Origin: a bacterium
GTDB taxonomy: Bacteria > Patescibacteriota > Saccharimonadia > Saccharimonadales > UBA4665
NCBI GenBank assembly: GCA_021851735.1
Contig: JAJZCD010000002.1
Location: 1-64,000, forward strand
Length of the DNA: 64,000 nucleotides
Reading direction: 5' to 3'
Part shown: positions 1 to 10,011 of the stretch, piece by piece
Numbering within the stretch: position 1 is the first letter of the stretch
Layout of the letters: each line of letters opens with the position of its first letter
Program-made: the position numbers and the translations under genes
Notes under the pieces: generated by a model
The model's input: only the letters and a program-made list of their open reading frames with translations
The model's database searches: none
Told to the model about the DNA's origin: nothing

Positions 1-131
1 AAGATGACGTATTTTAGTGTACAATTTGCGTCTTGTAACTATTTCTTGACTTTTCAGGGTCTGAGGATGCGACCTAAGGTTGTGTCTCTTGGATGTCACA
101 AAGTTGAAGGATTGAAAATTTAGAGGTAGAT

Positions 132-2708
132 ATGGCAGATCTAGACAATACACAGAACACAAACGATATAAGCTCCGATGATAATGAGCCGATGACATCT
201 AATGGCCCTGCGATGCACACCTCTGGAGCTGTAAGTGACGATGGCACTGATCATTCGCGTCTCGTGGAACATCGTACGGTTGAGGATGTCATGGAGGACA
301 GTTACTTACGTTACTCTATGAGCGTAATCATCGATCGCGCGCTCCCAGACGTACGTGATGGTTTGAAGCCTGTTCACCGTCGTATCCTGTATAGCATGAA
401 CGAGGAGGGGCTACGGAGCAGTAGCCGCCACCGAAAGAGTGCCAATGTTGTGGGTGCGGTAATGGGTAAATATCATCCGCATGGCGATAGCTCTATTTAC
501 GATAGCATGGTGCGTCTAGCTCAACCATGGGCAACTCGATACTTGCTAGTAAATGGACAAGGTAACTTCGGTTCCATGGACGGGGATCCTCCGGCTGCAA
601 TGCGTTACACTGAAGCTAAAATGCATCGTTTGGCAGACGAATTATTGCAAGACATTGACAAGGAAACAGTAGATTTTCGTGATACATATGATGGCGACAA
701 CCAAGAGCCTACTGTGCTACCGGCGAAATTACCAAACTTGTTGTTGAACGGACAACTAGGAATTGCTGTAGGTATGGCTACTAATATACCTCCACACAAT
801 TTAAGCGAGGTTATTGATGCGACGGTGTATAAGATCGATCATCCAGATGCTAGTCTAGATGATCTCTTGAAGTTCATCAAAGGGCCTGATTTCCCAACTG
901 GTGGCATTCTGTATGGCGCCGATAGTATACGCCAGGCATATGCTACTGGACGTGGCGGTGTAGTAACGCGTGGCATAGCGGAGATCGTCGAAGGTAAAAA
1001 AGGCCGGCATCAAATAGTTATTACCGAAATACCGTATGCGCTTAATAAGGAGAGCTTGGTAGTCAAAATTGCTGATCTAGTGAACAATAAAGTTATCACT
1101 GGCGTAAGTGATGTGCGCGATGAGTCGGCTCGTGGCAGCGTAAGAATCGTTATAGATCTCAAGAAAGATGCTTATCCTAAAAAGTTACTCAACCAGCTGT
1201 ACAAGCTCACCCCCCTGCAGACAAGTTTCCATTTCAACATGATGGCGCTTGTCGATGGCATACAGCCACGCGTGCTTGGTCTACAAGATATCCTAGGAGA
1301 ACATATAAAGCATCGTCAAATTGTGGTACGTCGACGTACTGAGTTTGAATTACGTAAAGCGCGTGACCGCGCGCATGTTCTGGAAGGCCTAAAGGTTGCC
1401 CTCGACAACATTGACGAAGTGATCAGTACCATCCGTTCCAGCAAAACAACAGAAGATGCGCAGCAGAACTTAATTAAGAGATTCAGCCTAAGCGAGATAC
1501 AAGCACGTGCTATTCTCGCCATGCAGCTCCGTACACTAGCGGGTTTGGAGCGTCAGAAGATTGAAGACGAGCTCGCACAGGTGTACAAGATAATTGGTGA
1601 ACTGGAAGCAATTCTGGCCGATGAACAAAAGGTATTAGACATTATTAAAGATGAAATGGTAGACCTTAAAAAACGCTATGGGGATGATCGCCGAACACGT
1701 GTGATCGCAAATGAACTTAATCGTCTTAGTGATGAAGATCTAGTGCCAGACGAGCAGGTGGTTGTGACACTTACATCTGCTGATTATATCAAGCGCAGCC
1801 CAGTCGTCGATTATAAACGTCAGGGGCGAGGTGGCAAAGGACGTCGTGGTATGGCTATTCGTGAAGAAGACGTCATTGAGCACGTCGTTAATGCCAGCAC
1901 GCATGACTTTTTACTATTCTTTACAAACCGGGGCAGAGTATTCCGTCTGAAGACATATGAGGTACCTGCAGCTGGTATGGGGGCAAAAGGTGTGGCAATC
2001 GTAAATTTGTTACAGCTGCAACCAGAAGAAACGATTAGCGCTGTCATCAATGTATCGAAGAGTGATCATGCGGCCAATTTAATTATGTGTACTGTCCATG
2101 GTGTAGTTAAAAAGACTCCATTCGAGCAATATAAAAATGTTCGTAGTAGTGGCCTGATAGCGATTAATCTTGACGAGGGCGACGAGCTAAAGTGGATTCG
2201 TATGACAAGCGGCAATAATGAAGTAGTAATCTCAACATCACAAGGCCAAGCCATTCGTTTCCACGAGAAGGACGCTCGTCCAATGGGGCGCGTAAGCCGT
2301 GGTGTGCGTGGCATACGTCTACGCGCTGATGATCATGTGATTGGTATGGATGTGGTAGAAGCGGGCAGTAGCATATTTGTGATTAGCAAATTTGGGTATG
2401 GTAAACAGACTAAAGTGGCGCAATTCACACCGCATGCCCGCGGTGGCGTAGGCATCCGAAGTGCAATAGTTAACAGCAAAACCGGTGAATTAGTGGGAGT
2501 AAAGACGCTTGGCGAATCTACCAACCAGGAGATAATAATCATTAGCAGAAGTGGTCAGACAATTCGCCTAGGAATCAAAGATATCCCGGCTCTTGGGCGT
2601 GCTACGCAAGGCGTGCGTATTATGCGTTTGAATGAGGGCGATGAGGTGGTCAGTTTGGCGCTTGTAGACAAGAGCGAAGAGCTCGATGACGAGAACGAGG
2701 CTGTTTAG
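132..2708 (+). CDS. gyrA: DNA gyrase subunit A
   Basis: Subunit A of DNA gyrase, which cuts and rejoins both DNA strands and, with GyrB and ATP, introduces negative supercoils. The 858-residue product has an N-terminal acidic/polar extension of about 45 residues, then the breakage-reunion core with catalytic Tyr159 in AAMRYTE, and the C-terminal beta-pinwheel opened by the GyrA box QGRGGKG at about 564-570, which separates gyrase from topoisomerase IV ParC. The quinolone-determining positions are the sensitive-type residues Ser120 and Asp124 ([10 protein letters not shown]). A GAGG stands 5 nt before the ATG. gyrB is not in the window. Length is normal for the family. Identification is very secure. 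Confidence 0.97.
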   Translation: MADLDNTQNTNDISSDDNEPMTSNGPAMHTSGAVSDDGTDHSRLVEHRTVEDVMEDSYLRYSMSVIIDRALPDVRDGLKPVHRRILYSMNEEGLRSSSRHRKSANVVGAVMGKYHPHGDSSIYDSMVRLAQPWATRYLLVNGQGNFGSMDGDPPAAMRYTEAKMHRLADELLQDIDKETVDFRDTYDGDNQEPTVLPAKLPNLLLNGQLGIAVGMATNIPPHNLSEVIDATVYKIDHPDASLDDLLKFIKGPDFPTGGILYGADSIRQAYATGRGGVVTRGIAEIVEGKKGRHQIVITEIPYALNKESLVVKIADLVNNKVITGVSDVRDESARGSVRIVIDLKKDAYPKKLLNQLYKLTPLQTSFHFNMMALVDGIQPRVLGLQDILGEHIKHRQIVVRRRTEFELRKARDRAHVLEGLKVALDNIDEVISTIRSSKTTEDAQQNLIKRFSLSEIQARAILAMQLRTLAGLERQKIEDELAQVYKIIGELEAILADEQKVLDIIKDEMVDLKKRYGDDRRTRVIANELNRLSDEDLVPDEQVVVTLTSADYIKRSPVVDYKRQGRGGKGRRGMAIREEDVIEHVVNASTHDFLLFFTNRGRVFRLKTYEVPAAGMGAKGVAIVNLLQLQPEETISAVINVSKSDHAANLIMCTVHGVVKKTPFEQYKNVRSSGLIAINLDEGDELKWIRMTSGNNEVVISTSQGQAIRFHEKDARPMGRVSRGVRGIRLRADDHVIGMDVVEAGSSIFVISKFGYGKQTKVAQFTPHARGGVGIRSAIVNSKTGELVGVKTLGESTNQEIIIISRSGQTIRLGIKDIPALGRATQGVRIMRLNEGDEVVSLALVDKSEELDDENEAV

Positions 2709-2875
2709 CTAGTAGAATAGTCTTGTTATGGTGGGATTGTATAGATAGAGTAGTCACTTTACGTGGTGTGCAGTCATGGAGTAGGAACCCCTGGCGTTAC
2801 TAGCCAAAGAATCACAAATTGCGTAGCCAAAAAAAAGTGATGTTCTAAATACTACGGAAAAGGGCAACTATATCC

Positions 2876-2904
2876 TTGACGTATTGCATATGACCCGCTA
2901 CAAT
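2876..2904 (+). promoter_or_regulatory. 16S rRNA promoter
   Basis: TTGACG (2876-2881) and TACAAT (2899-2904) are separated by exactly 17 nt, about 230 nt before the 16S gene. The same hexamer pair and spacing precede the 23S gene at 13681-13709, so both separated rRNA units appear to use the same class of sigma-70-like promoter. The expected transcription start is near 2911. Confidence 0.8.
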
Positions 2905-3133
2905 TACCATTCAGTACTTTAGAGGTGCTGATGTAGGTGGCTCTAAGAAGAACGTTAAAAATTGAATAGTGCAAATCAACGTCAATTCACTTTTAAGTGA
3001 ATTGTTTTAAACAGTGTTTCTGTCTTTAGAATTATCTAAAGTGCAGAAACACAGTCAGTAATCAACTGAAGTTGAGACAAATTCTACTGATTAACGATGA
3101 TCATTAAGTCATTTAATGCAAAATCTTAATCTT
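2905..3133 (+). other. 16S rRNA leader with processing stem (5' arm)
   Basis: Non-coding leader. Bases 2951-2989 are almost perfectly complementary to 4852-4890 downstream of the 16S gene, forming a roughly 38-bp stem that would enclose the whole 16S transcript, the usual RNase III processing substrate. Inside the leader are two further hairpins: a 10-bp stem at 2983-3004 and a stem at 3014-3052. No protein gene is seen from 2709 to 3133. Confidence 0.8.
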
Positions 3134-4667
<1,534 letters not shown>

Positions 4668-4900
4668 TAGGGAGACACAAGGCGCTTATTTTTTCATTGA
4701 TCACTTTAACTCTGATATTGGATCCAATCCAAGGTCATAGTGTAGCTCAATGAGATACAAGCGACCTGGTCGATCTCGGTAAGTTGTAAATCAGTACTGA
4801 CAACTTACGTTTCCAATTTATATTGGACGAGACACTCAGTTTCTGAAACCTTGAATTTGACGTTGATGGCACTATTCAATTTTTAAACGTTAGAGTATAG
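4668..4900 (+). other. 16S rRNA trailer with processing stem (3' arm)
   Basis: The trailer contains the 3' arm of the pre-16S stem (4852-4890, pairing with 2951-2989) and internal hairpins at 4779-4808 (9-bp stem) and 4812-4827. No tRNA gene and no 23S gene follow, unlike a conventional rRNA operon. Confidence 0.75.
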
Positions 4901-4930
4901 AAAAAGGCCCTTTGCGAGAGGCCTTTTTTT
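4901..4930 (+). terminator. intrinsic terminator of the 16S unit
   Basis: AAAAAGGCC (4901-4909) pairs with GGCCTTTTT (4920-4928), followed by a run of T. It lies immediately after the processing stem, so the 16S transcript ends here and does not read through to the 23S gene 9 kb away. Confidence 0.88.
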
Positions 4931-5023
4931 GTTGTGAATTAATGTTGGTACTTAATTGGTACGCATTAAGAGTTCCATGTAGCTTAATACTAAAGACAAT
5001 GCTACAAGGCCAATTTATTATCT

Positions 5024-5052
5024 TTACCCTCTCGAGTAATCTGCTGTATACT
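5024..5052 (+). promoter_or_regulatory. putative promoter of the sedolisin-dockerin gene
   Basis: TATACT at 5047-5052 is a good -10 element; the -35 (TTACCC at 5024-5029, 17-nt spacing) is weak. Placed 70 nt before the GTG start at 5123. Confidence 0.45.
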
Positions 5053-5122
5053 TGCAAATAGGTTTTACCTAACAAAAAAATATCAAAATCAACAGATGAT
5101 CGGCAATTATCAAGGAGATCTG

Positions 5123-6862
5123 GTGCATTATCCAGGTGGGCGCCCACATGACAACTATAGGAAGTTGCAGCGCGTTATCGTTGTGGCTATTGCTGGCGTA
5201 ATGGGGGTGTTCGCAACAGGCGGTGGTGCTGTATTGGCAATGGGTGCTACTCATGCTGAGCGTGTTGCGCACTACGTGACGCATCAAGCTTGCCCAAGTG
5301 TCACAATAAACCATGCGCGATGCTTTGCTAGGGTTACGACGCACGGTGCGGCAAGTCCCGCCGTAGGAGCTGACTCAAGTGGGTTTTACGGTCCTGTGCA
5401 GTTTCATACGGCATACCAGCTACCGTGCACTCCTGGCGGTCCTGTGCAGGCTGTGTGTACTACTCCAAGCAGCTATGGGCCGGCAACGGTTGCAATCGTT
5501 GACGCTGGTGGTTACAGCAGTTCCAGCGGAACATTGCAAGACGATCTGCAGGCATACGATAGCTACTACAATCTACCGGCTTGCACGGCAGCAAATGGGT
5601 GTTTGACGGTTGTTAACCAGTCCGGCGCAACGTCTCCACTGCCACCGAATGTCAGCTCGGGTTGGAGTACCGAGATGGCTATGGACGTACAAGTGGCGCA
5701 CTTAGTATGTCAAACGTGCAAGATCGTACTTGTTGAAGCTAATGATGACACTATAGCGAATATTGCCGCAGCTGAAGCTACTGCGGCCAGCTATAACCCG
5801 GTGGCAATATCAAATAGTTGGGGCTCTAGTACTGACACGACTGCGTACGACAGCTATTTCAAACGAAAGGGTGTGGCTGTGCTTGCGGCTACGGGTGACG
5901 CAGGCACCGATACTAATGGGCAGAGTTGGCCAGCTGATATACCAGAAGTAGTTGCTGTATCAGGCACAACCCTTCAGTTGAACACGAACAATACATGGGC
6001 GAGTGAGACGCTTTGGTCGGGGTCTGGAGGTGGGTGTAGTGTGAACTATACGGCACCCAGTTGGCAAACTAGCCTGCCTAACTGGGCGACTAGTGGCTGT
6101 AGTAACGGTGGTCGGGCTTTTGGTGATATCGCTGCCGATGCTAACCCTAGTACTGGTGCGGCGGTCTATATAAATGGAGCTTGGTATGAAGTCGGTGGAA
6201 CCTCACTTGCAACACCACTTGTAGCGGCAATGTATGCCCTTGAGGGCGGTATGTCATCGTCAGTGAATGCGGTTGGTACGTTATATAAAAATTATTCTTC
6301 ATCGGTATTTCATGATATTACGTCAGGTAGTGATTGTACGGGCAGCAACCAGCTTAATTGTACTGCGGGGGTGGGATTTGATGTACCATCTGGTTTGGGT
6401 GCGCCGTACGGACTGGGTGCTTTCGTGGCCGGTCCGGCAGCGCCTTCGGGCCTGACGGCAAGTTATGTCAGTCAGAGTCAGATCAAATTATCTTGGACGG
6501 CAGTTTCAACCTCGAATGGCGTTGCGAGCTACCAGTTGTACCGGAACGGGTCACTTATTTATAGCGGCAGCAGTACATCGTACAATGATACCGGCCTGAA
6601 GGCAAATACCTCGTATTCCTATTACGCAACGACTACGGACAACTCTGGTAATGTTTCGGCGTTGTCTGAAGGAGTTACTGCTGGCACATTCTTGCCGGCA
6701 GACATAAACGAAGATGGGCACGTTAACCTCTTGGATTTTAGTGTATTAGCTAGTAAATATGGTCAGTCCGGCAGCTCACTTGGCCGCAGTGATATCAACC
6801 ATGATGGTACGGTTAACCTACTAGATTTCAGCCTACTAGCTAGCGCATATGGTACGGAGTAG
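5123..6862 (+). CDS. secreted sedolisin-like (S53) protease with Fn3 and dockerin repeats
   Basis: Predicted secreted serine-carboxyl peptidase. Numbering from GTG 5123: an N-terminal signal/transmembrane segment (about 15-40), catalytic domain about 85-435 with Glu184 and Asp188 in GWSTEMAMDVQ, Asp259 in ATGDAG and Ser361 in GGTSLATP, which match the Glu-Asp-Asp-Ser set of the S53 family. A fibronectin type III domain (about 440-522) follows, then two dockerin-like calcium-loop repeats, DINEDGHVNLLDF (527) and DINHDGTVNLLDF (557). The usual long S53 propeptide is absent or much shortened. GTG 5123 is preferred because AAGGAG stands 5 nt upstream; ATG 5096 would add 9 residues and has no such site. 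The gene converges on the cohesin gene with a 3-nt gap, suggesting protease docking to that protein. Protease family and dockerin are clear motif matches; activity is inferred. Confidence 0.85.
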   Translation: MHYPGGRPHDNYRKLQRVIVVAIAGVMGVFATGGGAVLAMGATHAERVAHYVTHQACPSVTINHARCFARVTTHGAASPAVGADSSGFYGPVQFHTAYQLPCTPGGPVQAVCTTPSSYGPATVAIVDAGGYSSSSGTLQDDLQAYDSYYNLPACTAANGCLTVVNQSGATSPLPPNVSSGWSTEMAMDVQVAHLVCQTCKIVLVEANDDTIANIAAAEATAASYNPVAISNSWGSSTDTTAYDSYFKRKGVAVLAATGDAGTDTNGQSWPADIPEVVAVSGTTLQLNTNNTWASETLWSGSGGGCSVNYTAPSWQTSLPNWATSGCSNGGRAFGDIAADANPSTGAAVYINGAWYEVGGTSLATPLVAAMYALEGGMSSSVNAVGTLYKNYSSSVFHDITSGSDCTGSNQLNCTAGVGFDVPSGLGAPYGLGAFVAGPAAPSGLTASYVSQSQIKLSWTAVSTSNGVASYQLYRNGSLIYSGSSTSYNDTGLKANTSYSYYATTTDNSGNVSALSEGVTAGTFLPADINEDGHVNLLDFSVLASKYGQSGSSLGRSDINHDGTVNLLDFSLLASAYGTE

Positions 6863-6865
6863 TCG

Positions 6866-8161
6866 TCATACTTTCTCAGGGCGCGGAATGTGTGAACGCA
6901 GTAGTACGAGTAGTTTCCTCTTATATGGGCGTAGTAGTAACGTTGCCAACACTAGGACTGTTACGCTTAGCAGTGCAATGATAGCTGTAGACCAGTCCCA
7001 GGCGCTTTGTCTGGAAACTGGCAAGATGACGGCAGCGGTTTGGAATACGGTTGAATTTGTCTTTATGTTGATTGCCGGGTTATTAACATATACGATGGCA
7101 CTGTAGGTTCTGTTGTTTGTTCTATACAGCAGGTGGTGTTCACCGGGGGCGACATTGGTAAAAGTCGCAACTCCGTTACTGTTAGTTAGGACCGTTTGTG
7201 CTCTGGAATGTAAGGTGACTTTTTGGTTAGCAATGGGGCGGTTGCCGTTTCCGAGTACGGTTACGGCTACAGTGTAACCTCTAGTTGTGAAGTGGTAGAT
7301 GTGTGTCTCGGCACGTGCGCCGTTCGAACTGACCGCTATAACTTGGTAGTAGTAGGTCGTCCCTGGTGTCAATGGTGACTGCCAACCCAATTTTAGTATC
7401 GCAGCTTTGGTACTGTCGGTGGTACTTGTTGTACTAGTGAGACTGTTGGCGCTAGTGCCATATATAGCGTGAATAATAACCTGCTGGTTACTTTCAACAG
7501 TCAATGTTGCCGTGGTTAGGCCAGTAACAACGTTACTAGTGCTGATATGGGGGGCTACGAGTGGCGTAACTTTATTTATGTTGTGGTTGGGTAACGTCGG
7601 AGTAGTGGCAGTACCCTTTGGTGGCGCATATGACGAGATGCTTCTGACCGGTGATGGCCTACTAGGCTGTTGTAGCGGAGGCACCGTGAGACTAATTATA
7701 CCGTCGGATACCGAAGGGTTGGTGTATGTGTTGGTGCTACTACTGGTGGCGTTGGCGTTACTAATAGCTAAAGTAGTAGATCCGCTTGAGGTGAGCGCAG
7801 TAAAATTCATGGTCGCAATTAGCGAGTCACTACTAACGCCACCCGACAAGTCGCCAAGTGCCAAACTAATGCTATTGCTGCCGATGCTTTTTTGCAGCTG
7901 TGCGGAAAAGGGTGAACCAGAAGTGCTGACACTGTTCAATCGTATCTGACTTGCATTGAAGGTGATCGTCGCTTGCACACCATTGATGGTTGTGCTCGGG
8001 TTAATACGCAGCGATACTGTTTCCGAAGTGCCAACCTGGAGATTGCTCGAGGATGGTGATATATAGATAACACCTCCGCTGGCAAATGCGGTCTGTAAGG
8101 GGAACAACGTGAGTAGGGTGCTAGTTAACAGTACGCCGGTTATTTTTTGTTTTATATGCAT
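6866..8161 (-). CDS. membrane-anchored cohesin-domain protein
   Basis: 431-residue surface protein. Residues 1-28 are a signal peptide ending AFAS. Residues about 30-160 have the pattern of a cohesin domain: an initial strand with SPSSSNLQVG, NGVQATITFNASQI, the loop GDLSGGVSSDSLIATMNF and the closing strand. A Pro/Ser-rich linker (about 160-200), an Fn3-like domain (about 200-293), an Ig/carboxypeptidase-regulatory-like domain (about 297-385), one transmembrane helix (about 391-412) and a basic cytoplasmic tail follow. The topology places cohesin outside the cell. The gene is convergent with the dockerin protease (3-nt gap), so the two are probably partners, like a minimal cellulosome-style anchor. 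No Shine-Dalgarno is evident. Cohesin assignment is by pattern recall and is the main uncertainty. Confidence 0.75.
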   Translation of the reverse strand: MHIKQKITGVLLTSTLLTLFPLQTAFASGGVIYISPSSSNLQVGTSETVSLRINPSTTINGVQATITFNASQIRLNSVSTSGSPFSAQLQKSIGSNSISLALGDLSGGVSSDSLIATMNFTALTSSGSTTLAISNANATSSSTNTYTNPSVSDGIISLTVPPLQQPSRPSPVRSISSYAPPKGTATTPTLPNHNINKVTPLVAPHISTSNVVTGLTTATLTVESNQQVIIHAIYGTSANSLTSTTSTTDSTKAAILKLGWQSPLTPGTTYYYQVIAVSSNGARAETHIYHFTTRGYTVAVTVLGNGNRPIANQKVTLHSRAQTVLTNSNGVATFTNVAPGEHHLLYRTNNRTYSAIVYVNNPAINIKTNSTVFQTAAVILPVSRQSAWDWSTAIIALLSVTVLVLATLLLRPYKRKLLVLLRSHIPRPEKV

Positions 8162-8186
8162 GTTTGCAACTTTTTACACTAACTGC

Positions 8187-8215
8187 AGTATAACCTTCAG
8201 GCGCATGCTTTGCAA
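8187..8215 (-). promoter_or_regulatory. promoter of the cohesin-protein gene
   Basis: On the minus strand, TTGCAA (8210-8215) and TATACT (8187-8192) are separated by 17 nt, giving a start near 8180 and a leader of about 19 nt before the ATG at 8161. Confidence 0.65.
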
Positions 8216-8337
8216 AGAGACGACTCACAGTATCTTGATTAGTGTCAAAATGACCGGTTGCTCTTGAGGATCGCACGCTGTCAATAACTGACAACGGCTG
8301 TCATAAGTCCTAAGCGCAAAGGCACTAATGATAAAAC

Positions 8338-8364
8338 TGGTGGGCGATGGAGGACTTGAACCAC
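8338..8364 (-). repeat. 27-nt duplicate of the tRNA-Ile 3' end
   Basis: The 27 bases at 8338-8364 are identical to 8424-8450, i.e. the acceptor strand, CCA and most of the T arm of tRNA-Ile. The rest of the tRNA is missing. The 59 nt between the copies (8365-8423) show no gene. This could be an attachment-site scar of an element integrated at the tRNA 3' end, or a decayed tandem tRNA copy. Confidence 0.7.
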
Positions 8365-8423
8365 CCCCGTTAGGATATTACCTATAAATCCCTAGGATGT
8401 GATGCGAACAATCGAACTCTAGA

Positions 8424-8500
8424 TGGTGGGCGATGGAGGACTTGAACCACCGACCTCGTCATTATCAGTGACGCGCTCTAACCAGCTGAGCTAATCGCCC
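8424..8500 (-). tRNA. tRNA-Ile (GAT)
   Basis: Read on the minus strand the gene begins GGGCGATTAGCTCAG, has anticodon GAT in the loop CTGATAA, a normal T arm and an encoded CCA (8424-8426). The discriminator base is A. It is in the same orientation as the neighbouring tRNA-Ala and galU and opposite to the rRNA genes. Confidence 0.95.
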
Positions 8501-8676
8501 ACAAGCTAGAATCCGATAATTGTTAAAATGTCTTTATTCTTTTGGTGGAGACGCAGTGCCGTAAAGCGCTACGCCCCCATGTAGCCACCCAAGATGGACT
8601 GTGCAATATTTATGGCGCTGGTGACGTAATAAAAGTTGCAGCCCACATCCTTCCTTAGGCTTTGAGAAAGGCAGTT

Positions 8677-8753
8677 TGGTGGAGCAACGGGGACTTGAAC
8701 CCCGGACCTCCTGCTTGCAAAGCAGGCGCTCTGGCCAACTGAGCTATTGCCCC
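8677..8753 (-). tRNA. tRNA-Ala (TGC)
   Basis: Read on the minus strand the gene begins GGGGCAATAGCTCAG, has anticodon TGC in the loop CTTTGCAAG and an encoded CCA (8677-8679). Ile(GAT) and Ala(TGC) are the pair normally found in the 16S-23S spacer; here they are a separate minus-strand unit between the unlinked rRNA genes. Confidence 0.95.
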
Positions 8754-8783
8754 GCTTGTAATTTTCACAAAAACTACCGATGT

Positions 8784-8812
8784 ATTTTACCCAAAAAACC
8801 TCTATAAAACAA
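8784..8812 (-). promoter_or_regulatory. promoter of the tRNA-Ala/tRNA-Ile unit
   Basis: Minus-strand TTGTTT (8807-8812) and TAAAAT (8784-8789) with a 17-nt spacer, 30 nt before tRNA-Ala. It overlaps no gene and lies just after the galU stop. Confidence 0.55.
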
Positions 8813-8829
8813 GTGAGACTAAAACTTGG

Positions 8830-9627
8830 CTAGTATTTGTCGTTCTCCAGGATAAACTGGTTGGCGGCGACCCATGCCTTAAGGTTGCCTGAGTCGAGAT
8901 ACAATCCATGTGTCGGTACAACAGTTACGCCGGTACGCCGGGCAAGTGCCAGAATGGCGTCAGTAATAAGATATTCACCGTTTGGGGACGGTTGGACTGC
9001 TTCTAGCTCGGGGAAGATAGCCTGGCTGAAAAGGTAATGCGAGATATTGGCCAGTGGCTTCCACCCGTGTGGCAAGGAGTCTGGGCGCTCGACTAGGTTG
9101 ACTAGATGCTGGTTGTCGTCTACGGCTAAGATACCAAAATTTGTAACGTCTTGTGGCGCTATCTGTATGCCCAAAAGTACTTCGTTAGTGTCGCGGTTAC
9201 TTCGTATGAGAGCCTGTATGGGGTTTGTCGAGGTGTTATATATGAATGCATCGCCAGCAATGACCACGAATCGCTGCACCCCTTGCAAGAGTTTTTGTGT
9301 GCAATACACCGCTGGAGCGGTACCATAGCCGAGGGTATTTTGATCGTGCACGGTGTATGTAACGTATGCAGGGCCAGCTGTTTTGAGATGTGGGTAGGTT
9401 TCGGCGATATTAATTTTTGTTCCGTAGTACTGTTCAATCTGTGAATGGAGTCGCTGCACTACGAATATAATATTGCGGATGCCAGCGGCTAGGCAATATT
9501 CGACCACATAGTCGACCGTGGGACGGTTACCAATGGGCAACATGACTTTATCGATAACGCGTGTGATGGGCATGCGCCGAGTTCCTCGGCCGGCAGTTAA
9601 AATGACTGCGGTATCTATAGTTTGCAT
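8830..9627 (-). CDS. galU: UTP-glucose-1-phosphate uridylyltransferase-like nucleotidyltransferase
   Basis: Predicted to make UDP-glucose (or a related NDP-sugar) from UTP and glucose 1-phosphate for surface polysaccharide synthesis. The 265-residue protein is a single NTP-transferase domain starting with the nucleotide-binding loop TAGRGTRRMPITR, followed by NRPTVDYVVEYC and GDAFIY. The GalU loop normally has TK..PK; here it is TR..DK, so the exact substrate is less certain. It is slightly shorter than the usual 290-300 residues. A minus-strand -10 (TACTAT, 9633-9638) ends 5 nt before the ATG and there is no Shine-Dalgarno, suggesting a leaderless mRNA. It lies downstream of the surface-protein cluster, with a 45-nt gap. 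Confidence 0.85.
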   Translation of the reverse strand: MQTIDTAVILTAGRGTRRMPITRVIDKVMLPIGNRPTVDYVVEYCLAAGIRNIIFVVQRLHSQIEQYYGTKINIAETYPHLKTAGPAYVTYTVHDQNTLGYGTAPAVYCTQKLLQGVQRFVVIAGDAFIYNTSTNPIQALIRSNRDTNEVLLGIQIAPQDVTNFGILAVDDNQHLVNLVERPDSLPHGWKPLANISHYLFSQAIFPELEAVQPSPNGEYLITDAILALARRTGVTVVPTHGLYLDSGNLKAWVAANQFILENDKY

Positions 9628-9672
9628 GGAGTAATAGTAACATCTTTGCTGATGTTGACCTTAATTGTGTGA

Positions 9673-9987
9673 CTAGGAAGAATGCGACATTGCCCTGAGG
9701 GGTGATGGGCGCCAGTGGAATTGCTCAGATTGTCGGATATTGTTGTAGAAAAGTAATACAATAGAGGATCGTGCGTGTGTTGTCATACGAGTGCCGTTGG
9801 TGATCGCTACTGGAAGGTTCGCAACAAGTGACCGTATATCTTGTCCCGTGTGGTCAGTGTGCTTGTGAGGCTGGCTGGGTGTCATTACTCCAACGATGGG
9901 TGTGAGTGTCATGCCTATCATGGCTAGTGCGACTACTATAATGTGTATATTTGTGGCAAGCGTGCGTGCAAGTTCTTTTATGCTCAT
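9673..9987 (-). CDS. small membrane-anchored protein of unknown function
   Basis: 104 residues if translation starts at ATG 9987, chosen because GGAGG (9994-9998) stands 6 nt upstream; a longer reading to 10008 adds 7 residues without a ribosome site. There is one hydrophobic segment near residues 12-35 (HIIVVALAMIGMTLTPIVG) and a His/Arg-rich C-terminus. I do not recognise a family. It begins 24 nt after the stop of the 698-residue surface protein and is probably cotranscribed with it. It could be an accessory factor for that protein. Confidence 0.6.
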   Translation of the reverse strand: MSIKELARTLATNIHIIVVALAMIGMTLTPIVGVMTPSQPHKHTDHTGQDIRSLVANLPVAITNGTRMTTHARSSIVLLFYNNIRQSEQFHWRPSPLRAMSHSS

Positions 9988-10011
9988 AAAACGCCTCCGT
10001 CCTATCAACCT

